From positions 303,661-367,660 of the forward strand of contig JAHBXD010000001.1 in the NCBI GenBank assembly GCA_019636695.1: a stretch of 64,000 bases of DNA. Reading direction: 5' to 3'. Below are positions 42,125 to 51,225 of this stretch, one piece after another. Both the position numbers and the translations under genes were made by a program. Every line of letters starts with the position of its first letter. Within the stretch, counting starts at the first letter, position 1. The notes beneath the pieces are model-generated. The model was not told the DNA's origin and ran no database searches. It saw nothing but the letters and a program-made list of their open reading frames with translations. The stretch is from Phycisphaeraceae bacterium. GTDB lineage: Bacteria; Planctomycetota; Phycisphaerae; Phycisphaerales; UBA1924.

Positions 42125-43147
42125 CTATCGCCGTTCAGTGGGGTGAACCTTGTTGAATCCGCTGATGCTGTAGAAACGGTCGCCCCAGAGGCGACGGTCG
42201 ATGGTTTCCATCAGCGGGAGTCTTTCGACGTGACCGTCAAGAAAGACATAGTTGCTTGTGCCGCCATACTCACCGCCGGCGCCTCGGTGATGTCGGCCGA
42301 CAGCGTTGAGGCTGCTGTTGGCGTCAACGATCAGGTACGAGCCGCGATCTCGCGTCGGCATGATGCGCTCGCGGCGCGGGTAGAAGAAGCGCGCAAGCCC
42401 GGGCGTGGATGGCTCACTGTAAATCTGGTCCATGTCGCCGCCGGTGTTGCCGCCGATAAAGGGCATCACCGAGCGATGGCTCACGATGCGTTCGGAAGTA
42501 TCCTTCAACGAGCCGTATTCGTTGATGTCGGTGAACTCGGTACCGAGGATGGTCGTGCTCTGAAACTCGACCGTGCCGATGCGCACGAGTTGATTTCTCC
42601 TCGGGAACCCGGGCATGTTCAGCTTGTTGCGCGGGAAGATCGCCCCGTTGCCCGTGAAGGCGATGCGGCGCACCTGGCGGTCGGTCGGATCACCGGCAGG
42701 GACGCTCAACCCGTTGCCGTTACGCTGACCCGGCGCCCAGTCATCCGGATCGACCCCCGGGTTGGTTCGAGGCGCGCCTCCCGCGAGCAAGTCAGGGCAT
42801 GTGAAGGCATCCTGCGGGATTTGCCCGGTGCCTTCAGTCAGAAAGTATGACCAGTGAAGGTATCCGTTTGCAGGCTCACTCGACACGGTGCGCTGATCGG
42901 CCACGATCCAGTCCCACCCGTCACGGGTTCGTGGGTAAACATAACCCGGCGGGATGAAATCGAAGGTGATGGTGTAATCCGTGACTCCGCGGGCAACTTG
43001 TGAAAGGTGTGCAGCGCACTTGATGGCGCGTGCTTCCTTGCGAGCGCCTGAGAGCGACGGTAGCAGAATGCCCAGAAGTATGGCCGTAATGGCGATGACA
43101 ACAAGCAGTTCAATCAGCGTGAACCCGTCGCGGCGAAACTGGGTCAT
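42125..43147 (-). CDS. type II secretion/prepilin-like protein
   Basis: The 340-residue protein starts TQFRRDGFTLIELLVVIAITAIL, a class III (prepilin) leader with cleavage after Gly and a following hydrophobic helix. The body is loop-rich with GNGLSVPAG and a C-terminal NYVFLDGHVERLPL, the DG region of planctomycete H-X9-DG prepilins, although the His lies farther away than the usual nine residues. Such pseudopilins fill the periplasm or surface in large families; the partner secretion genes are not nearby. The ATG has GGAG nine bases upstream. It is preceded by hairpins in the leader. Confidence 0.85.
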   Translation of the reverse strand: MTQFRRDGFTLIELLVVIAITAILLGILLPSLSGARKEARAIKCAAHLSQVARGVTDYTITFDFIPPGYVYPRTRDGWDWIVADQRTVSSEPANGYLHWSYFLTEGTGQIPQDAFTCPDLLAGGAPRTNPGVDPDDWAPGQRNGNGLSVPAGDPTDRQVRRIAFTGNGAIFPRNKLNMPGFPRRNQLVRIGTVEFQSTTILGTEFTDINEYGSLKDTSERIVSHRSVMPFIGGNTGGDMDQIYSEPSTPGLARFFYPRRERIMPTRDRGSYLIVDANSSLNAVGRHHRGAGGEYGGTSNYVFLDGHVERLPLMETIDRRLWGDRFYSISGFNKVHPTERR

Positions 43148-43286
43148 CAGTTCGATCTCCGGAGGTGATGGTGCGAACCGATAATCCAGTTCAGCCCGTG
43201 CCATCGGCGGATAAATTAGGAACGAAGCCTGTGATGCTGCGCATAGAAAGCACAAAGCTCCGGTCAAGATCCGGAGAGACTTGGAT

Positions 43287-43314
43287 GAACGTCGCATATT
43301 TATGCGGGACGTTC
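43287..43314 (-). terminator. candidate hairpin downstream of the membrane protein gene
   Basis: GAACGTC with GCATA pairs with TATGC and GACGTTC around a two-base loop, with a small bulge. It lies about 40 bases after a minus-strand stop. There is no U-tract. Confidence 0.4.
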
Positions 43315-43353
43315 CGGCGGTCGGTCGGCTGTAACCTTGAGTCTGATCGACGC

Positions 43354-44529
43354 TTACGTGTGTTCAGATTGTGGTGTCGGCCCGGGCAGTAGCCCGGCGC
43401 ACAGCACGATCATCAGCCCCGGCACAAGCAGCGCCTCGTGCCCGTCGATGAAGCCCACCCAGTACATCGGTGCGGCTGCACCGACGGCCAGCGCCCATCG
43501 CCGCATCAGACGCCGTCGCGACATGCCCACCGGGGCGCGAAGGTGGCAGATCCAGACATATGCCGGGAAAGCCAGGCCGTAGAAAGACATAAAGCTGCGA
43601 TAGATCATTTCACCCAGGTGCGCGCCACGGGCATCAGCCCACGAGGCGACCAGAGCGAGTGCGATGCCCATGCCGACAAGGGCCATCCACAGGCGCGATC
43701 GCGGCAGCGGGCACGCCCGGCGTCCGCCGAGTTCCTCGCCGTGAGCACTGAACGTAAACCACGCCTGGAGCATGATGTGCAACCCGACGATCCATGCGAG
43801 CACGGGGGGCATGGTTCCGAGCACAGGGGCACCGCCGCCGTGAGACATCCACCGTCCGTAGATCGCCGAGAACAGGATCATCGCGAAGAAGAGCACGCCG
43901 AAACCGAGCGTGAACGCCGCCGCGGCCTCACGCGGATGCAAAGTCTGGCGCGCGCGATGAAACGTCAGATCGAGGTATGGGCACAGCAGAAATCCGAAAA
44001 TGCACACTGGCAGAAGCGCAAGCAAGCCGTCGGGGTTTCTCCGTACGTCCGGAGCGTCGGGGGGCGGCAAAACATGTTCCTGCGTGACAAGCACAACGAC
44101 CGCCACGAGTGCCGCCGCCGAGAGCAGCCACACGATCGGCGCGGCTCGCTGCAATCGTGACGAAGACACCCAAGGCCCGAGGGCGAGCACACCCATCAGC
44201 ACCACGGCCAAGATCAGCCCACCCGCGTGAGAGGCGTTCCCGGTGTGGAGCAGCACCCAGAACACAAAGAATGCGTGAAAGGCCCGGGTGACAGCACTGA
44301 ACGCCTCGCACGCGATGCGGTGACGGGTGATAAAGGCTTCGCTCGCGCCCTGCCGAGCAAGAATCCACCCCATTGCCGCAGCGCCGACGACATTCGGCAC
44401 GGCAAAGACCCAGAAAGCCGCTAGGCCGTAATCGAGGGTCAGCAGCACCGGCAGAAACATCCCGATGCACCACGTCCACGAGCAGGCCAGGAATGCTCCT
44501 TGGCGCACAACGGCCGAAATGGATCGCAT
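43354..44529 (-). CDS. multi-pass membrane protein, function unknown
   Basis: The roughly 391-residue product has about ten to eleven hydrophobic segments, beginning GAFLACSWTWCIGMFLPVLL and including LAAFWVFAVPNVVGAAAMGWIL, IVWLLSAAALVAVVVLVTQE and YVWICHLRAPV. The pattern CSWTWCIGMFLPVLL and FAVPNVVGAAAMGW is reminiscent of sodium:solute symporter-like membrane proteins seen in planctomycetes, but no diagnostic motif was found. The start was put at an internal ATG before the first hydrophobic segment; the frame continues 40 codons further without a ribosome-binding site. It might be a transporter or channel. Confidence 0.7.
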   Translation of the reverse strand: MRSISAVVRQGAFLACSWTWCIGMFLPVLLTLDYGLAAFWVFAVPNVVGAAAMGWILARQGASEAFITRHRIACEAFSAVTRAFHAFFVFWVLLHTGNASHAGGLILAVVLMGVLALGPWVSSSRLQRAAPIVWLLSAAALVAVVVLVTQEHVLPPPDAPDVRRNPDGLLALLPVCIFGFLLCPYLDLTFHRARQTLHPREAAAAFTLGFGVLFFAMILFSAIYGRWMSHGGGAPVLGTMPPVLAWIVGLHIMLQAWFTFSAHGEELGGRRACPLPRSRLWMALVGMGIALALVASWADARGAHLGEMIYRSFMSFYGLAFPAYVWICHLRAPVGMSRRRLMRRWALAVGAAAPMYWVGFIDGHEALLVPGLMIVLCAGLLPGPTPQSEHT

Positions 44530-44724
44530 TTGGGGCAACGTTCGGCTCCGGGGAGTCCACAAGCAGGGGCGATGGTAGCGGCAGGAGATCCGGCCTTGAT
44601 CCGGCTCGGTTAGGGTTTTCATTAGCCGACGTTGTATTCCGCGGCGCATTGGGGAGTGCGGCCATGTTCAACCGGGCGAGATACCTTCTTTTTTATCGTC
44701 CCACGCTCGCCAAACGGGCCTTGG

Positions 44725-45315
44725 ATGGAAATAGTTGAGACTCAGATGCAACTGTCGTCCGACCGAGTCTTGCCCTGCTGCCATCCGCGCCCCACGTCGG
44801 TGCGGCGGATCGCTCTGGCCGCAGCGGGGCTGACGTGTTTCGGGTTGGGGGCAGTCGGGGTGGTCGTTCCCGGGATGCCGACCACGGTCTTTGTGCTTAT
44901 GGGGTCGTTTTGCCTGACCAAGAGCTGCCCATGGCTTGAGCGGCGACTGGTCGAGTCGCGGCTGTTCCGGCCATACGCCAAGTATCTCGATCCGACGATG
45001 CCGATGCCCCGCCGGGCCAAGGTGCTGGCGATCGGGTCGATGTGGACGGCCATCATCATCAGCAGCGTGCTGATCGCGTTGGCAGGGGCGCCTTGGTTCG
45101 TGCCTGCGCTTGTCGTCGCGATGGGCATCGTGGGTACATGGGTGATCGCACGATTCCGGCGGCATTTGAGCGTGCCGCGCCAAGACGCTGCGCACCCAGC
45201 GCGATTCGAAACGACCCACGCTGATATGCAACACGAGCCTGCCGAAGCAGTCTGCGTGTGCATCTGCACGACACCAACCTCGAAATCGACGCTGCAGAAT
45301 GCCCGGAGCGAGTAA
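44725..45315 (+). CDS. YbaN/DUF454-family membrane protein
   Basis: The 196-residue product has the family core: RRIALAAAGLTCFGLGAVGVVVPGMPTTVFVLMGSFCLTKSCPWLERRLVESRLFRPYAKYLDP, then MPRRAKVLAIGSMWTAIIISSVLIALAG and PALVVAMGIVGTWVIARF. Two to three membrane segments are clear. The function of this inner-membrane family is not settled. The Cys/Ser-rich C-terminal tail is unusual. The ATG seven codons further in is an equally good start. It converges with the 3-hydroxyacyl-CoA dehydrogenase gene. Confidence 0.85.
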   Translation: MEIVETQMQLSSDRVLPCCHPRPTSVRRIALAAAGLTCFGLGAVGVVVPGMPTTVFVLMGSFCLTKSCPWLERRLVESRLFRPYAKYLDPTMPMPRRAKVLAIGSMWTAIIISSVLIALAGAPWFVPALVVAMGIVGTWVIARFRRHLSVPRQDAAHPARFETTHADMQHEPAEAVCVCICTTPTSKSTLQNARSE

Positions 45316-45347
45316 ACCCGCGCCTGACTACGCATGTCGCGGGGCAA

Positions 45348-46211
45348 TTATTTCGCCGGATACTCATACACGCCGCGGCCGGTTTTGTCGCCGAGTCTTC
45401 CGGCGGTGACCAATTGTTTGAGCAACGGGCACGCGCGATAGCGAGGGTTGTTCAGTCCTTCGGCCAGCACTTCCATGATGTGCACGCACGTGTCAAGGCC
45501 GATGAAATCGGCCAGGCGCAGCGGCCCCATGGGGAAGTTGCACCCGAGTTTCATGATGCCGTCGATATCCTCGGGTTCGGCGACGCCTTCCATCCAGGCA
45601 TAAAACGCCTCGTTGATCATGGGCATGAGCACACGATTGCTTACAAACCCGGGCCGATCGTTCGCGGGCAAGGGGGTTTTACCCATGGCCCGGGCGAGGG
45701 CGATCGTGCGTTCGGTGGTGTCGGGGCCGGTGGCCAGGCCGTTGATGACCTCGACGAGTTGCATCACCGGAACAGGATTAAAAAAGTGCATGCCGATGAA
45801 TCGCGGCGCGGCATCGCCGACCGCGGTCGCGAGTTCGGTGATGCTGATCGAACTGGTGTTGCTGGCCAGAATCGCATGTCCGCTGACAAGTCCGAGCACC
45901 TGCTTGAAAAGATCTTTCTTGACCTGGGGATCTTCGACGACGGCTTCGATCACGATGTCCGCGTTGCGGAGCGCATCGAGCGATGATGCGTATGACAGCC
46001 GCTTGCGGGCATTGTCAACCTCTGACTGCGTCATTTTGCCCTTGTCCACAGCGCGGGCCAGCAGTTTGTCATGCAATGCGCGGCATTTGCCCACGGCCCC
46101 CTCGAATGCGTCAAAGACCACGGTTTCAAAACCCGCGACAGCCGCGACCTGCGCGATGCCGCCGCCCATCTGACCTGCTCCGATCACACCGACGGTTCTG
46201 ATCTCAGACAT
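45348..46211 (-). CDS. 3-hydroxybutyryl-CoA dehydrogenase family protein
   Basis: The 287-residue protein has the NAD-binding signature VGVIGAGQMGGGIAQVAAVAGF, SNTSSISITELA, the catalytic region RFIGMHFFNPVPVMQLVEVING with its His, and a C-terminal domain with DRPGFVSNRVLMPMINEAF and PLRLADFIGLDT. This is the soluble single-domain type that oxidises 3-hydroxyacyl-CoA. The start has GGAG five bases upstream. It stands alone, divergent from the TPR/recX group, with no thiolase or crotonase gene nearby. Confidence 0.93.
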   Translation of the reverse strand: MSEIRTVGVIGAGQMGGGIAQVAAVAGFETVVFDAFEGAVGKCRALHDKLLARAVDKGKMTQSEVDNARKRLSYASSLDALRNADIVIEAVVEDPQVKKDLFKQVLGLVSGHAILASNTSSISITELATAVGDAAPRFIGMHFFNPVPVMQLVEVINGLATGPDTTERTIALARAMGKTPLPANDRPGFVSNRVLMPMINEAFYAWMEGVAEPEDIDGIMKLGCNFPMGPLRLADFIGLDTCVHIMEVLAEGLNNPRYRACPLLKQLVTAGRLGDKTGRGVYEYPAK

Positions 46212-46336
46212 GCCTGCTCCATACATGGACTCTGGGTGTTCGCACTACGCGGAGTCTATTCCCGTCCGGGCCGCCCGTGCCGTCATCCGCGATCTGGCGG
46301 CGACCACACGGAACCCTGACGAACCTATACTCCCGC

Positions 46337-46645
46337 ATGCCCACGATCGCGCAGTTGCAGAAGCTGCTCGCGGCCGATCCTGACGATCCGTTTCTTCTCT
46401 ACGGACTCGCCCAGGAGCATGCGCGAGAAGGCCGATATAAAGACGCCGTCGCCTGGTATGACCGCTGTCTCGGTCTGGATCCCGCGTATCTCTACGCCTA
46501 TTTCCACAAGGCCAAGGCCCACGAGGCTCTCGGCGAGGTCTCCGAGGCGGTCAGCACGCTTCGCATCGGGCTGGAGCAGGCCAAAGCCGCGCGGGACACC
46601 CAGGCAATCTCGGAGATTGCCGCATATTTGGATGAACTCACGTGA
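46337..46645 (+). CDS. small TPR-repeat protein
   Basis: The 102-residue protein contains two clear tetratricopeptide repeats (DPFLLYGLAQEHAREGRYKDAVAWYDRCLGLDP and AYLYAYFHKAKAHEALGEVSEAVSTLRIGLEQA) followed by a helix. TPR units mediate protein contacts; no partner is evident. It is the first gene of a tightly packed plus-strand group, and its stop overlaps the recX GTG by four bases. Confidence 0.85.
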   Translation: MPTIAQLQKLLAADPDDPFLLYGLAQEHAREGRYKDAVAWYDRCLGLDPAYLYAYFHKAKAHEALGEVSEAVSTLRIGLEQAKAARDTQAISEIAAYLDELT

Positions 46646-47430
46646 ACTCCGGCAGGTCACGCTCTGGCCATGGTCGATCGTCGCGGTCGCGCCGACCCGG
46701 GGCGCAAAGTCCGGTTGCCGAAGTCCTTTTTCCCCTTGAGTTCTCTGCCAACCCGTCGATTTCCGGGCTCAAACCCGATCAATCGATCGCCTGGCCCGGT
46801 GTCTGGGTCATCGTCGATGGGCGTCGTGCCGCCAAACTCACGCCCAAAGGGGTGGCCGATCTCGGGTTAAGGGTCGGGCTTGCCTGGACGGACGACCTTG
46901 CACGCCAGGTTGAAGCCGCCGCAGAGGAGGGTGCTGCCCTTCGTGAGGCATACACCGCGCTCGCCCGGCGAGCGCTGTCAAGTGCCGATCTTGGTCGACG
47001 GCTTGCCCGTAAGGGGCACGCTCCCGGTGCGATTGCACGAGCAGTCGAAGAACTGACCCGACGCGGTGTGCTCGACGATGCGCGTCTGACCGAGCAGATC
47101 GTGCGCAGCACGTTGTCGCGCAGGGTTACATCACGCCGGGAGGTCGAACAGAAACTCCGCAGACGCGGCATCGACACCCACCAGAGCAAACCGTCGCTCG
47201 ATGAGGCTTTCGCCGAGCGCGATGCGCTGGCCGATGCCTATGCGCTGGCGGTGCAGCGTCTCGGGCGGATGGAGACGCGGTTGCCCGCACCCACGCGGTC
47301 GCGCAGGCTGTTTGGATTGCTCGCCCGCCGGGGGTTCCCCCCAGATGTCTGCGCCGAGGCGGTACGCCGTGCGATGAAAGAACTTGCGACACTTCCGAAC
47401 GAAGATGGAGGCGATACGCTGTGTCCATGA
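46642..47430 (+). CDS. recX: RecX family regulatory protein
   Basis: The 262-residue protein contains RecX three-helix repeats: AYTALARRALSSADLGRRLARKGHAPGAIARAVEELTRRGVLDDARLTEQIVRS, then SRREVEQKLRRRGID, then RLFGLLARRGFPPDVCAEAVRRAM. RecX binds RecA filaments and limits recombinase activity. The N-terminal 80 residues (LEFSANPSISGLKP...) are an extra beta-rich arm like that of other long RecX proteins. It starts at GTG overlapping the TPR stop. recA is not adjacent. Confidence 0.88.
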   Translation: MNSGRSRSGHGRSSRSRRPGAQSPVAEVLFPLEFSANPSISGLKPDQSIAWPGVWVIVDGRRAAKLTPKGVADLGLRVGLAWTDDLARQVEAAAEEGAALREAYTALARRALSSADLGRRLARKGHAPGAIARAVEELTRRGVLDDARLTEQIVRSTLSRRVTSRREVEQKLRRRGIDTHQSKPSLDEAFAERDALADAYALAVQRLGRMETRLPAPTRSRRLFGLLARRGFPPDVCAEAVRRAMKELATLPNEDGGDTLCP

Positions 47431-48095
47431 TGCGAATTGCAATTCTGGCCTTGGGTCTGGGTGCAGGCATGCTCGGTGGGTGCCGCATGGCCGGAGCCGA
47501 CACGGTCATCGTGGGTGACGTGCTCGTGCTCCCGGGGATGCGCGAGCCGACGGGCAGCTTGACGCTGGATCAGTCACGAACCATGAAAGAGCGCCCGGCT
47601 CGGCTCAACCTTGATCGGTCGGACTGGTCGTCAATGGAGATCCTGGTGCCGGTCGATGCTTCGCCGCATCGAGCGACGTTCGCCACTGCGGCATGGCCGC
47701 GGGACTCGGCTCGCGGCAGGGGAGAGCATCCCACACCGCTCAGCGCCTTAGAGACCCCTGTGCGGTCGCAGCCCGATCGTTTTCACGAGGGGTGGCTGGG
47801 GGCCGGGGCCGTGATTCGCGACCTGCTCGGTGTGCCGTGTCGGGTCTATACCGAAGCCGTCGAGACGTCGTTTCCCACAGGCGGATTTGCCGGGTATCAG
47901 CGCCGGAGCGATGGCGCATGGCTCGGCGAAGTGCTCGGTGTGACCGGGGCGCCGCGCGTCATTGATCATCTGCCGACCGGCCATCCCGGGGTGGTGCGGC
48001 GGTTCGCCCAGCCCGAGCCTGATGTGATCGATCGCATCGAGAAGAAACTTCGTGATGAGCGTGCGACGCCCGAATCCGAGGGAGAATCGCAATGA
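47421..48095 (+). CDS. putative lipoprotein, function unknown
   Basis: The 224-residue product has a lipoprotein signal ending LGGC. After it come a beta-rich segment (VIVGDVLVLPGM), a region of Arg/Asp-rich sequence and C-terminal PDVIDRIEKKLRDERATPESEGES. No catalytic motif was recognised. The GTG start overlaps recX by ten bases; ATGs two and three codons later are alternatives. The next gene overlaps it by four bases. Its place in this operon does not show a role. Confidence 0.75.
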   Translation: MSMMRIAILALGLGAGMLGGCRMAGADTVIVGDVLVLPGMREPTGSLTLDQSRTMKERPARLNLDRSDWSSMEILVPVDASPHRATFATAAWPRDSARGRGEHPTPLSALETPVRSQPDRFHEGWLGAGAVIRDLLGVPCRVYTEAVETSFPTGGFAGYQRRSDGAWLGEVLGVTGAPRVIDHLPTGHPGVVRRFAQPEPDVIDRIEKKLRDERATPESEGESQ

Positions 48096-48505
48096 GCGTC
48101 GAGGCGAACGTTGATGAGAAGGGGGTTCCGCGCGGATACCCCTTCCGCCCGGAGTATGAAATTGCTCCGCGGGATGCGGCAGAGCGGATCAAGTCTGGCG
48201 AATGCATCGTGCTCGATTGCCGCACCGAGGCCGAGTGGGATGTCGCGCGCATCGACGGGGCGGTGCTGATTCCCCTGCACGAACTCGATCTGCGGTTCGA
48301 CGAACTCGAAGCCGACGAACAGACCGAGGTGCTGACGCTCTGTCATCATGGGCGGCGCAGCCTGACCGCTGCGATGCTTCTCCAGAACAAGGGTCTGGCT
48401 CGGGCGAGATCGATTGTCGGCGGGTTGGAACTCTGGTCGCAGCATATCGACCCCGCCATTCCCCGCTATGTCAAAGACGGGGGAGATGTGAAGGTCGTTT
48501 CATGA
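48092..48505 (+). CDS. rhodanese-like domain protein
   Basis: The 137-residue single-domain protein has DAAERIKSGECIVLDCRTEAEWDVARIDGAVLIPLHEL and the active-site loop VLTLCHHGRRS, with Cys as the presumed persulfide carrier, then LLQNKGLARARSIVGGLELWS. Members move sulfane sulfur or act in arsenate or phosphatase-like roles. It is coupled by ATGA to the lipoprotein gene and lies before maf. Confidence 0.92.
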   Translation: MSVEANVDEKGVPRGYPFRPEYEIAPRDAAERIKSGECIVLDCRTEAEWDVARIDGAVLIPLHELDLRFDELEADEQTEVLTLCHHGRRSLTAAMLLQNKGLARARSIVGGLELWSQHIDPAIPRYVKDGGDVKVVS

Positions 48506-48578
48506 CCGGGCAGGGTTGTCGGGGCACACATGCGGCGGCCGGATGACCATCCCTCGGCAACCATGTAAACTCTCAAGC

Positions 48579-49244
48579 ATGGCGCACCCATCGCCAGATT
48601 GCCCGGCGCCTGTGCTGGTGTTGGCAAGCACGTCTCCCCGAAGGCGGCAGTTGCTTACTGAAGCGGGCATCGCCCACATCGCCATTTCACCGGGCATCGA
48701 CGACGCCGTGCTCGCACCCGGGCGCGTGCACGTCGCGGCGTGGGTGGCCGCCTTGGCGTATCTCAAGGCCCGGGCTGGCGCTCTGCGAATGGCCGGTGAT
48801 GAGTGCGTGCCCCCGGCCGATTCGCGGCCTTCCATCGGCGCGACAACGCTCGTACTCGGTGCGGACACCTTGTGTGTGCAGGATGGCGTCATCATCGGCC
48901 AGGCGCGAGACGAGAACCAGGCGAGACGCATTCTCCAAGGTTTTTCAGGTCGTCGGCACGAGGTGATAACCGGCGTAGCGCTTGTGCGGCCCGACGGCGA
49001 GCGTGTCACCATGTTCGTCGATCGTGCCTCGGTCGATATGGGGGTGCTGACCGCAAGGGACATCGAGAACTACCTCGCGGGGGGCGCCTGGAGAGGCAAG
49101 GCCGGCGCATACAACCTGACCGAACGACTTGAGGCCGGGTGGCCCATCCGGTTTGATGGCGATCCGACCACAATCGTCGGGCTGCCGATGCTGCGTCTGC
49201 GTGCATTTCTCGAACGGTTCGGTCTGCGCGGGGCCGCGGCATGA
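48579..49244 (+). CDS. Maf-like nucleotide pyrophosphatase
   Basis: The 221-residue protein has the Maf signatures VLVLASTSPRRRQLL near the N-terminus, VLGADTLCV, DENQARRILQGFSGRRHEVITGVAL, and GKAGAYNLTERLEAGW. Maf enzymes hydrolyse non-canonical or canonical dNTPs/UTP and are linked to house-cleaning or division arrest. The start was chosen at an ATG near family length; an upstream in-frame ATG would add 21 residues. Its stop overlaps the next ATG by four bases. Confidence 0.92.
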   Translation: MAHPSPDCPAPVLVLASTSPRRRQLLTEAGIAHIAISPGIDDAVLAPGRVHVAAWVAALAYLKARAGALRMAGDECVPPADSRPSIGATTLVLGADTLCVQDGVIIGQARDENQARRILQGFSGRRHEVITGVALVRPDGERVTMFVDRASVDMGVLTARDIENYLAGGAWRGKAGAYNLTERLEAGWPIRFDGDPTTIVGLPMLRLRAFLERFGLRGAAA

Positions 49245-49654
49245 TCGCCGCGCTCTCAACGTCTCCGCTTGTGCCGGCTTGGTTTGCCGTGCCGTTCGGT
49301 ATGGTCACGCTGCTCATTCTCGCCGGGCATGTTTCGGCGCTGCGCCTGGCCGTCATGCCTGAAAGCCGCCGCCGGATCAGGCAGGTCAACGGCATGGTGA
49401 TGATGTGCACGGTGCCCATGCTCACGTATGCCCTTGCAGTCACGGCTCCCGCTCAGTCGCGAGCGTTTGTACTGTCATGGTCGGCGACGGTGATGCTGCT
49501 TGCGGTCGTGCTGGCGCTTTCGATCGCCGATGTGCTGAACACGATGCGACTGCACCGTGCCGATCGGCGCAGGCTCAAACGCGAGCTTCGCGATGCGTTG
49601 ACCGGTCGCGAGGCATCCGGGACTTCCGAGTCTTCGAGGTCGCTCGATGTCTGA
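49241..49654 (+). CDS. small membrane protein (137 aa)
   Basis: Three hydrophobic segments are visible (PAWFAVPFGMVTLLILAGHV, VNGMVMMCTVPMLTYALAV, VLSWSATVMLLAVVLALSI), then a basic tail rich in Arg/Lys and Ser. No family was recognised. It begins in ATGA overlap with maf and overlaps lpxK by eight bases, so it is translated with the kinase gene and may be an envelope partner. No other clue is present. Confidence 0.75.
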   Translation: MIAALSTSPLVPAWFAVPFGMVTLLILAGHVSALRLAVMPESRRRIRQVNGMVMMCTVPMLTYALAVTAPAQSRAFVLSWSATVMLLAVVLALSIADVLNTMRLHRADRRRLKRELRDALTGREASGTSESSRSLDV

Positions 49655-50711
49655 TCGTCCGCTGCCGTGGGCGCCTCGGAGTCTGGCGGCACTTGCGTCG
49701 CGGGTGTATTTGTATGAACTTTCGCGCCGAAATCGTGCCTTCGATGCAGGCAAAGGCGTCGAGCATCTCGACCGTCCGGTCATCAGTATCGGCAACCTCT
49801 CGGTCGGCGGTACCGGCAAGACACCCATGGTTCGGTGGGTAGTGCAAAGGCTTCAGCAGGCCGGCCGAAAGCCGTGCATCGCGATGCGCGGGTATCGCCG
49901 TGCGGGCCAAGAGCGTTCGGACGAAGAGGCCGAATACCTCCGCGGTCTGCCCGGGTGCCCCGTCGTGGCCCAGCCAGATCGTGCTGCCGGGCTTCGGGCG
50001 CTCTTTGCGACTTCCGCAGGGGCATCCGTTGATGTCGTCGTTCTCGACGACGGCTTTCAGCATCGCAGGCTCAGTCGCAATCTTGACATCGTGCTGCTCG
50101 ATGCCTCGCGGTCGCCTCTGAACGACAGACCACTGCCTGCAGGCTGGCTACGTGAACCGATGGCCAATCTTGCTCGAGCCGATGCCGTCGTCATTACGCA
50201 TGCCGAACTTGCCCCACGCCACGTTCTTGATGCACTCGCCCAGGCGGTCGAGCGCGTGCTCGGGCGTTCTCCGGTTGCCGTCACGTCGCATGCGTGGAGC
50301 GTGTTGCGCACCCATGACGACAACGAATTACCGCTGGAATGGCTCGCCCAGCGAACCGTGCTTGCCGTCTGCGGCATCGGTAACCCTACGGGCTTCCTCC
50401 ACGCGGCCCGTGCCGCGGCAGGAAATGTCGAATCGGCGGTGTTTCCTGACCATGCGCCCTATCCGGCTCGGCGTGCTGCACGCATCGCGTCGACCGCTCG
50501 GGCCATGCACGCCGAGGCCATCGTGACGACGGACAAGGACTGGTCGAAACTCAGGGCTTATCCCCAGCATTTCTGGCCATGCCCCGTCGTGCGGGCCGGT
50601 CTCGAACTTCGATTCGTTTCGGGTGAATCTGCCCTTCGCGAGCTGGTCTATGCCGCGGCCGGTGAAACCACCGGGCAGGGTCAGGTGCCCTCGCACCGCA
50701 GCCTACCCTGA
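49647..50711 (+). CDS. lpxK: tetraacyldisaccharide 4'-kinase
   Basis: The 354-residue protein shows the LpxK P-loop NLSVGGTGKTPMVRWVV (residues 51-66), RGYRR, VVVLDDGFQHRRLSRNLDIVLLDA and PLPAGWLREP, then ADAVVITHAE and DHAPY. It phosphorylates lipid A disaccharide at the inner membrane, so the organism should make lipid A. The start overlaps the previous gene by eight bases. It is the last of the overlapping run, and panD follows after six bases. No other lpx gene is seen in the window. Confidence 0.94.
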   Translation: MSDRPLPWAPRSLAALASRVYLYELSRRNRAFDAGKGVEHLDRPVISIGNLSVGGTGKTPMVRWVVQRLQQAGRKPCIAMRGYRRAGQERSDEEAEYLRGLPGCPVVAQPDRAAGLRALFATSAGASVDVVVLDDGFQHRRLSRNLDIVLLDASRSPLNDRPLPAGWLREPMANLARADAVVITHAELAPRHVLDALAQAVERVLGRSPVAVTSHAWSVLRTHDDNELPLEWLAQRTVLAVCGIGNPTGFLHAARAAAGNVESAVFPDHAPYPARRAARIASTARAMHAEAIVTTDKDWSKLRAYPQHFWPCPVVRAGLELRFVSGESALRELVYAAAGETTGQGQVPSHRSLP

Positions 50712-50717
50712 GAGAGC

Positions 50718-51140
50718 ATGTTCAGGAAAGTGCTCCACAACAAGGTTCATATGGCGACGGTGACCGCTGCGCTCCCGAATTATGTCGGGTCGATTACGAT
50801 CGACGAAGAGATTCTGCGGGCGATCGGTCTGCGGGTTAACGACGCCGTAACGGTGGCCAACTGCCGCACCGGCGCACGATTCGAGACGTACGTCTTCCGG
50901 GGCGAGCCGGGTTCCCGCAAGATCGAGGTCAACGGCGCGGCCGCCCATCTCGTCGAGCCGGGAGATAAGGTGATCGTCCTGCATTTTGCGTATATGAACG
51001 ACGCGGAATATGCCGCGTTCCATCCGCGTGTGGCGATCATGAACGACGACAACACCATCCGCGAAGTGATCCGCTATCACCCGTTCGGGGGGAATGCCCC
51101 GACGCTTGCCGAGCCGGATGCGGCACACCTCTTGGGATAG
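50718..51140 (+). CDS. panD: aspartate 1-decarboxylase
   Basis: The 140-residue proenzyme starts MFRKVLHNKVHMATVT and has the self-cleavage dipeptide Gly24-Ser25 in NYVGSITID, which yields the pyruvoyl group, then LRVNDAVTVANCRTGARFETYV and EPGSRKIEVNGAAAHLVEPGDKVIVLHFAYM. It makes beta-alanine for pantothenate. Length and motifs are normal for the family. It follows lpxK by six bases without a visible promoter. Confidence 0.96.
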   Translation: MFRKVLHNKVHMATVTAALPNYVGSITIDEEILRAIGLRVNDAVTVANCRTGARFETYVFRGEPGSRKIEVNGAAAHLVEPGDKVIVLHFAYMNDAEYAAFHPRVAIMNDDNTIREVIRYHPFGGNAPTLAEPDAAHLLG

Positions 51141-51225
51141 ATAGGGCCGAAGGCCGAGCCGGAGAAACCGGTTAGACTGAGTTCGTACACCGTGCTTTCA
51201 GGGCGAAAGATCGTGGGAGGAACGC

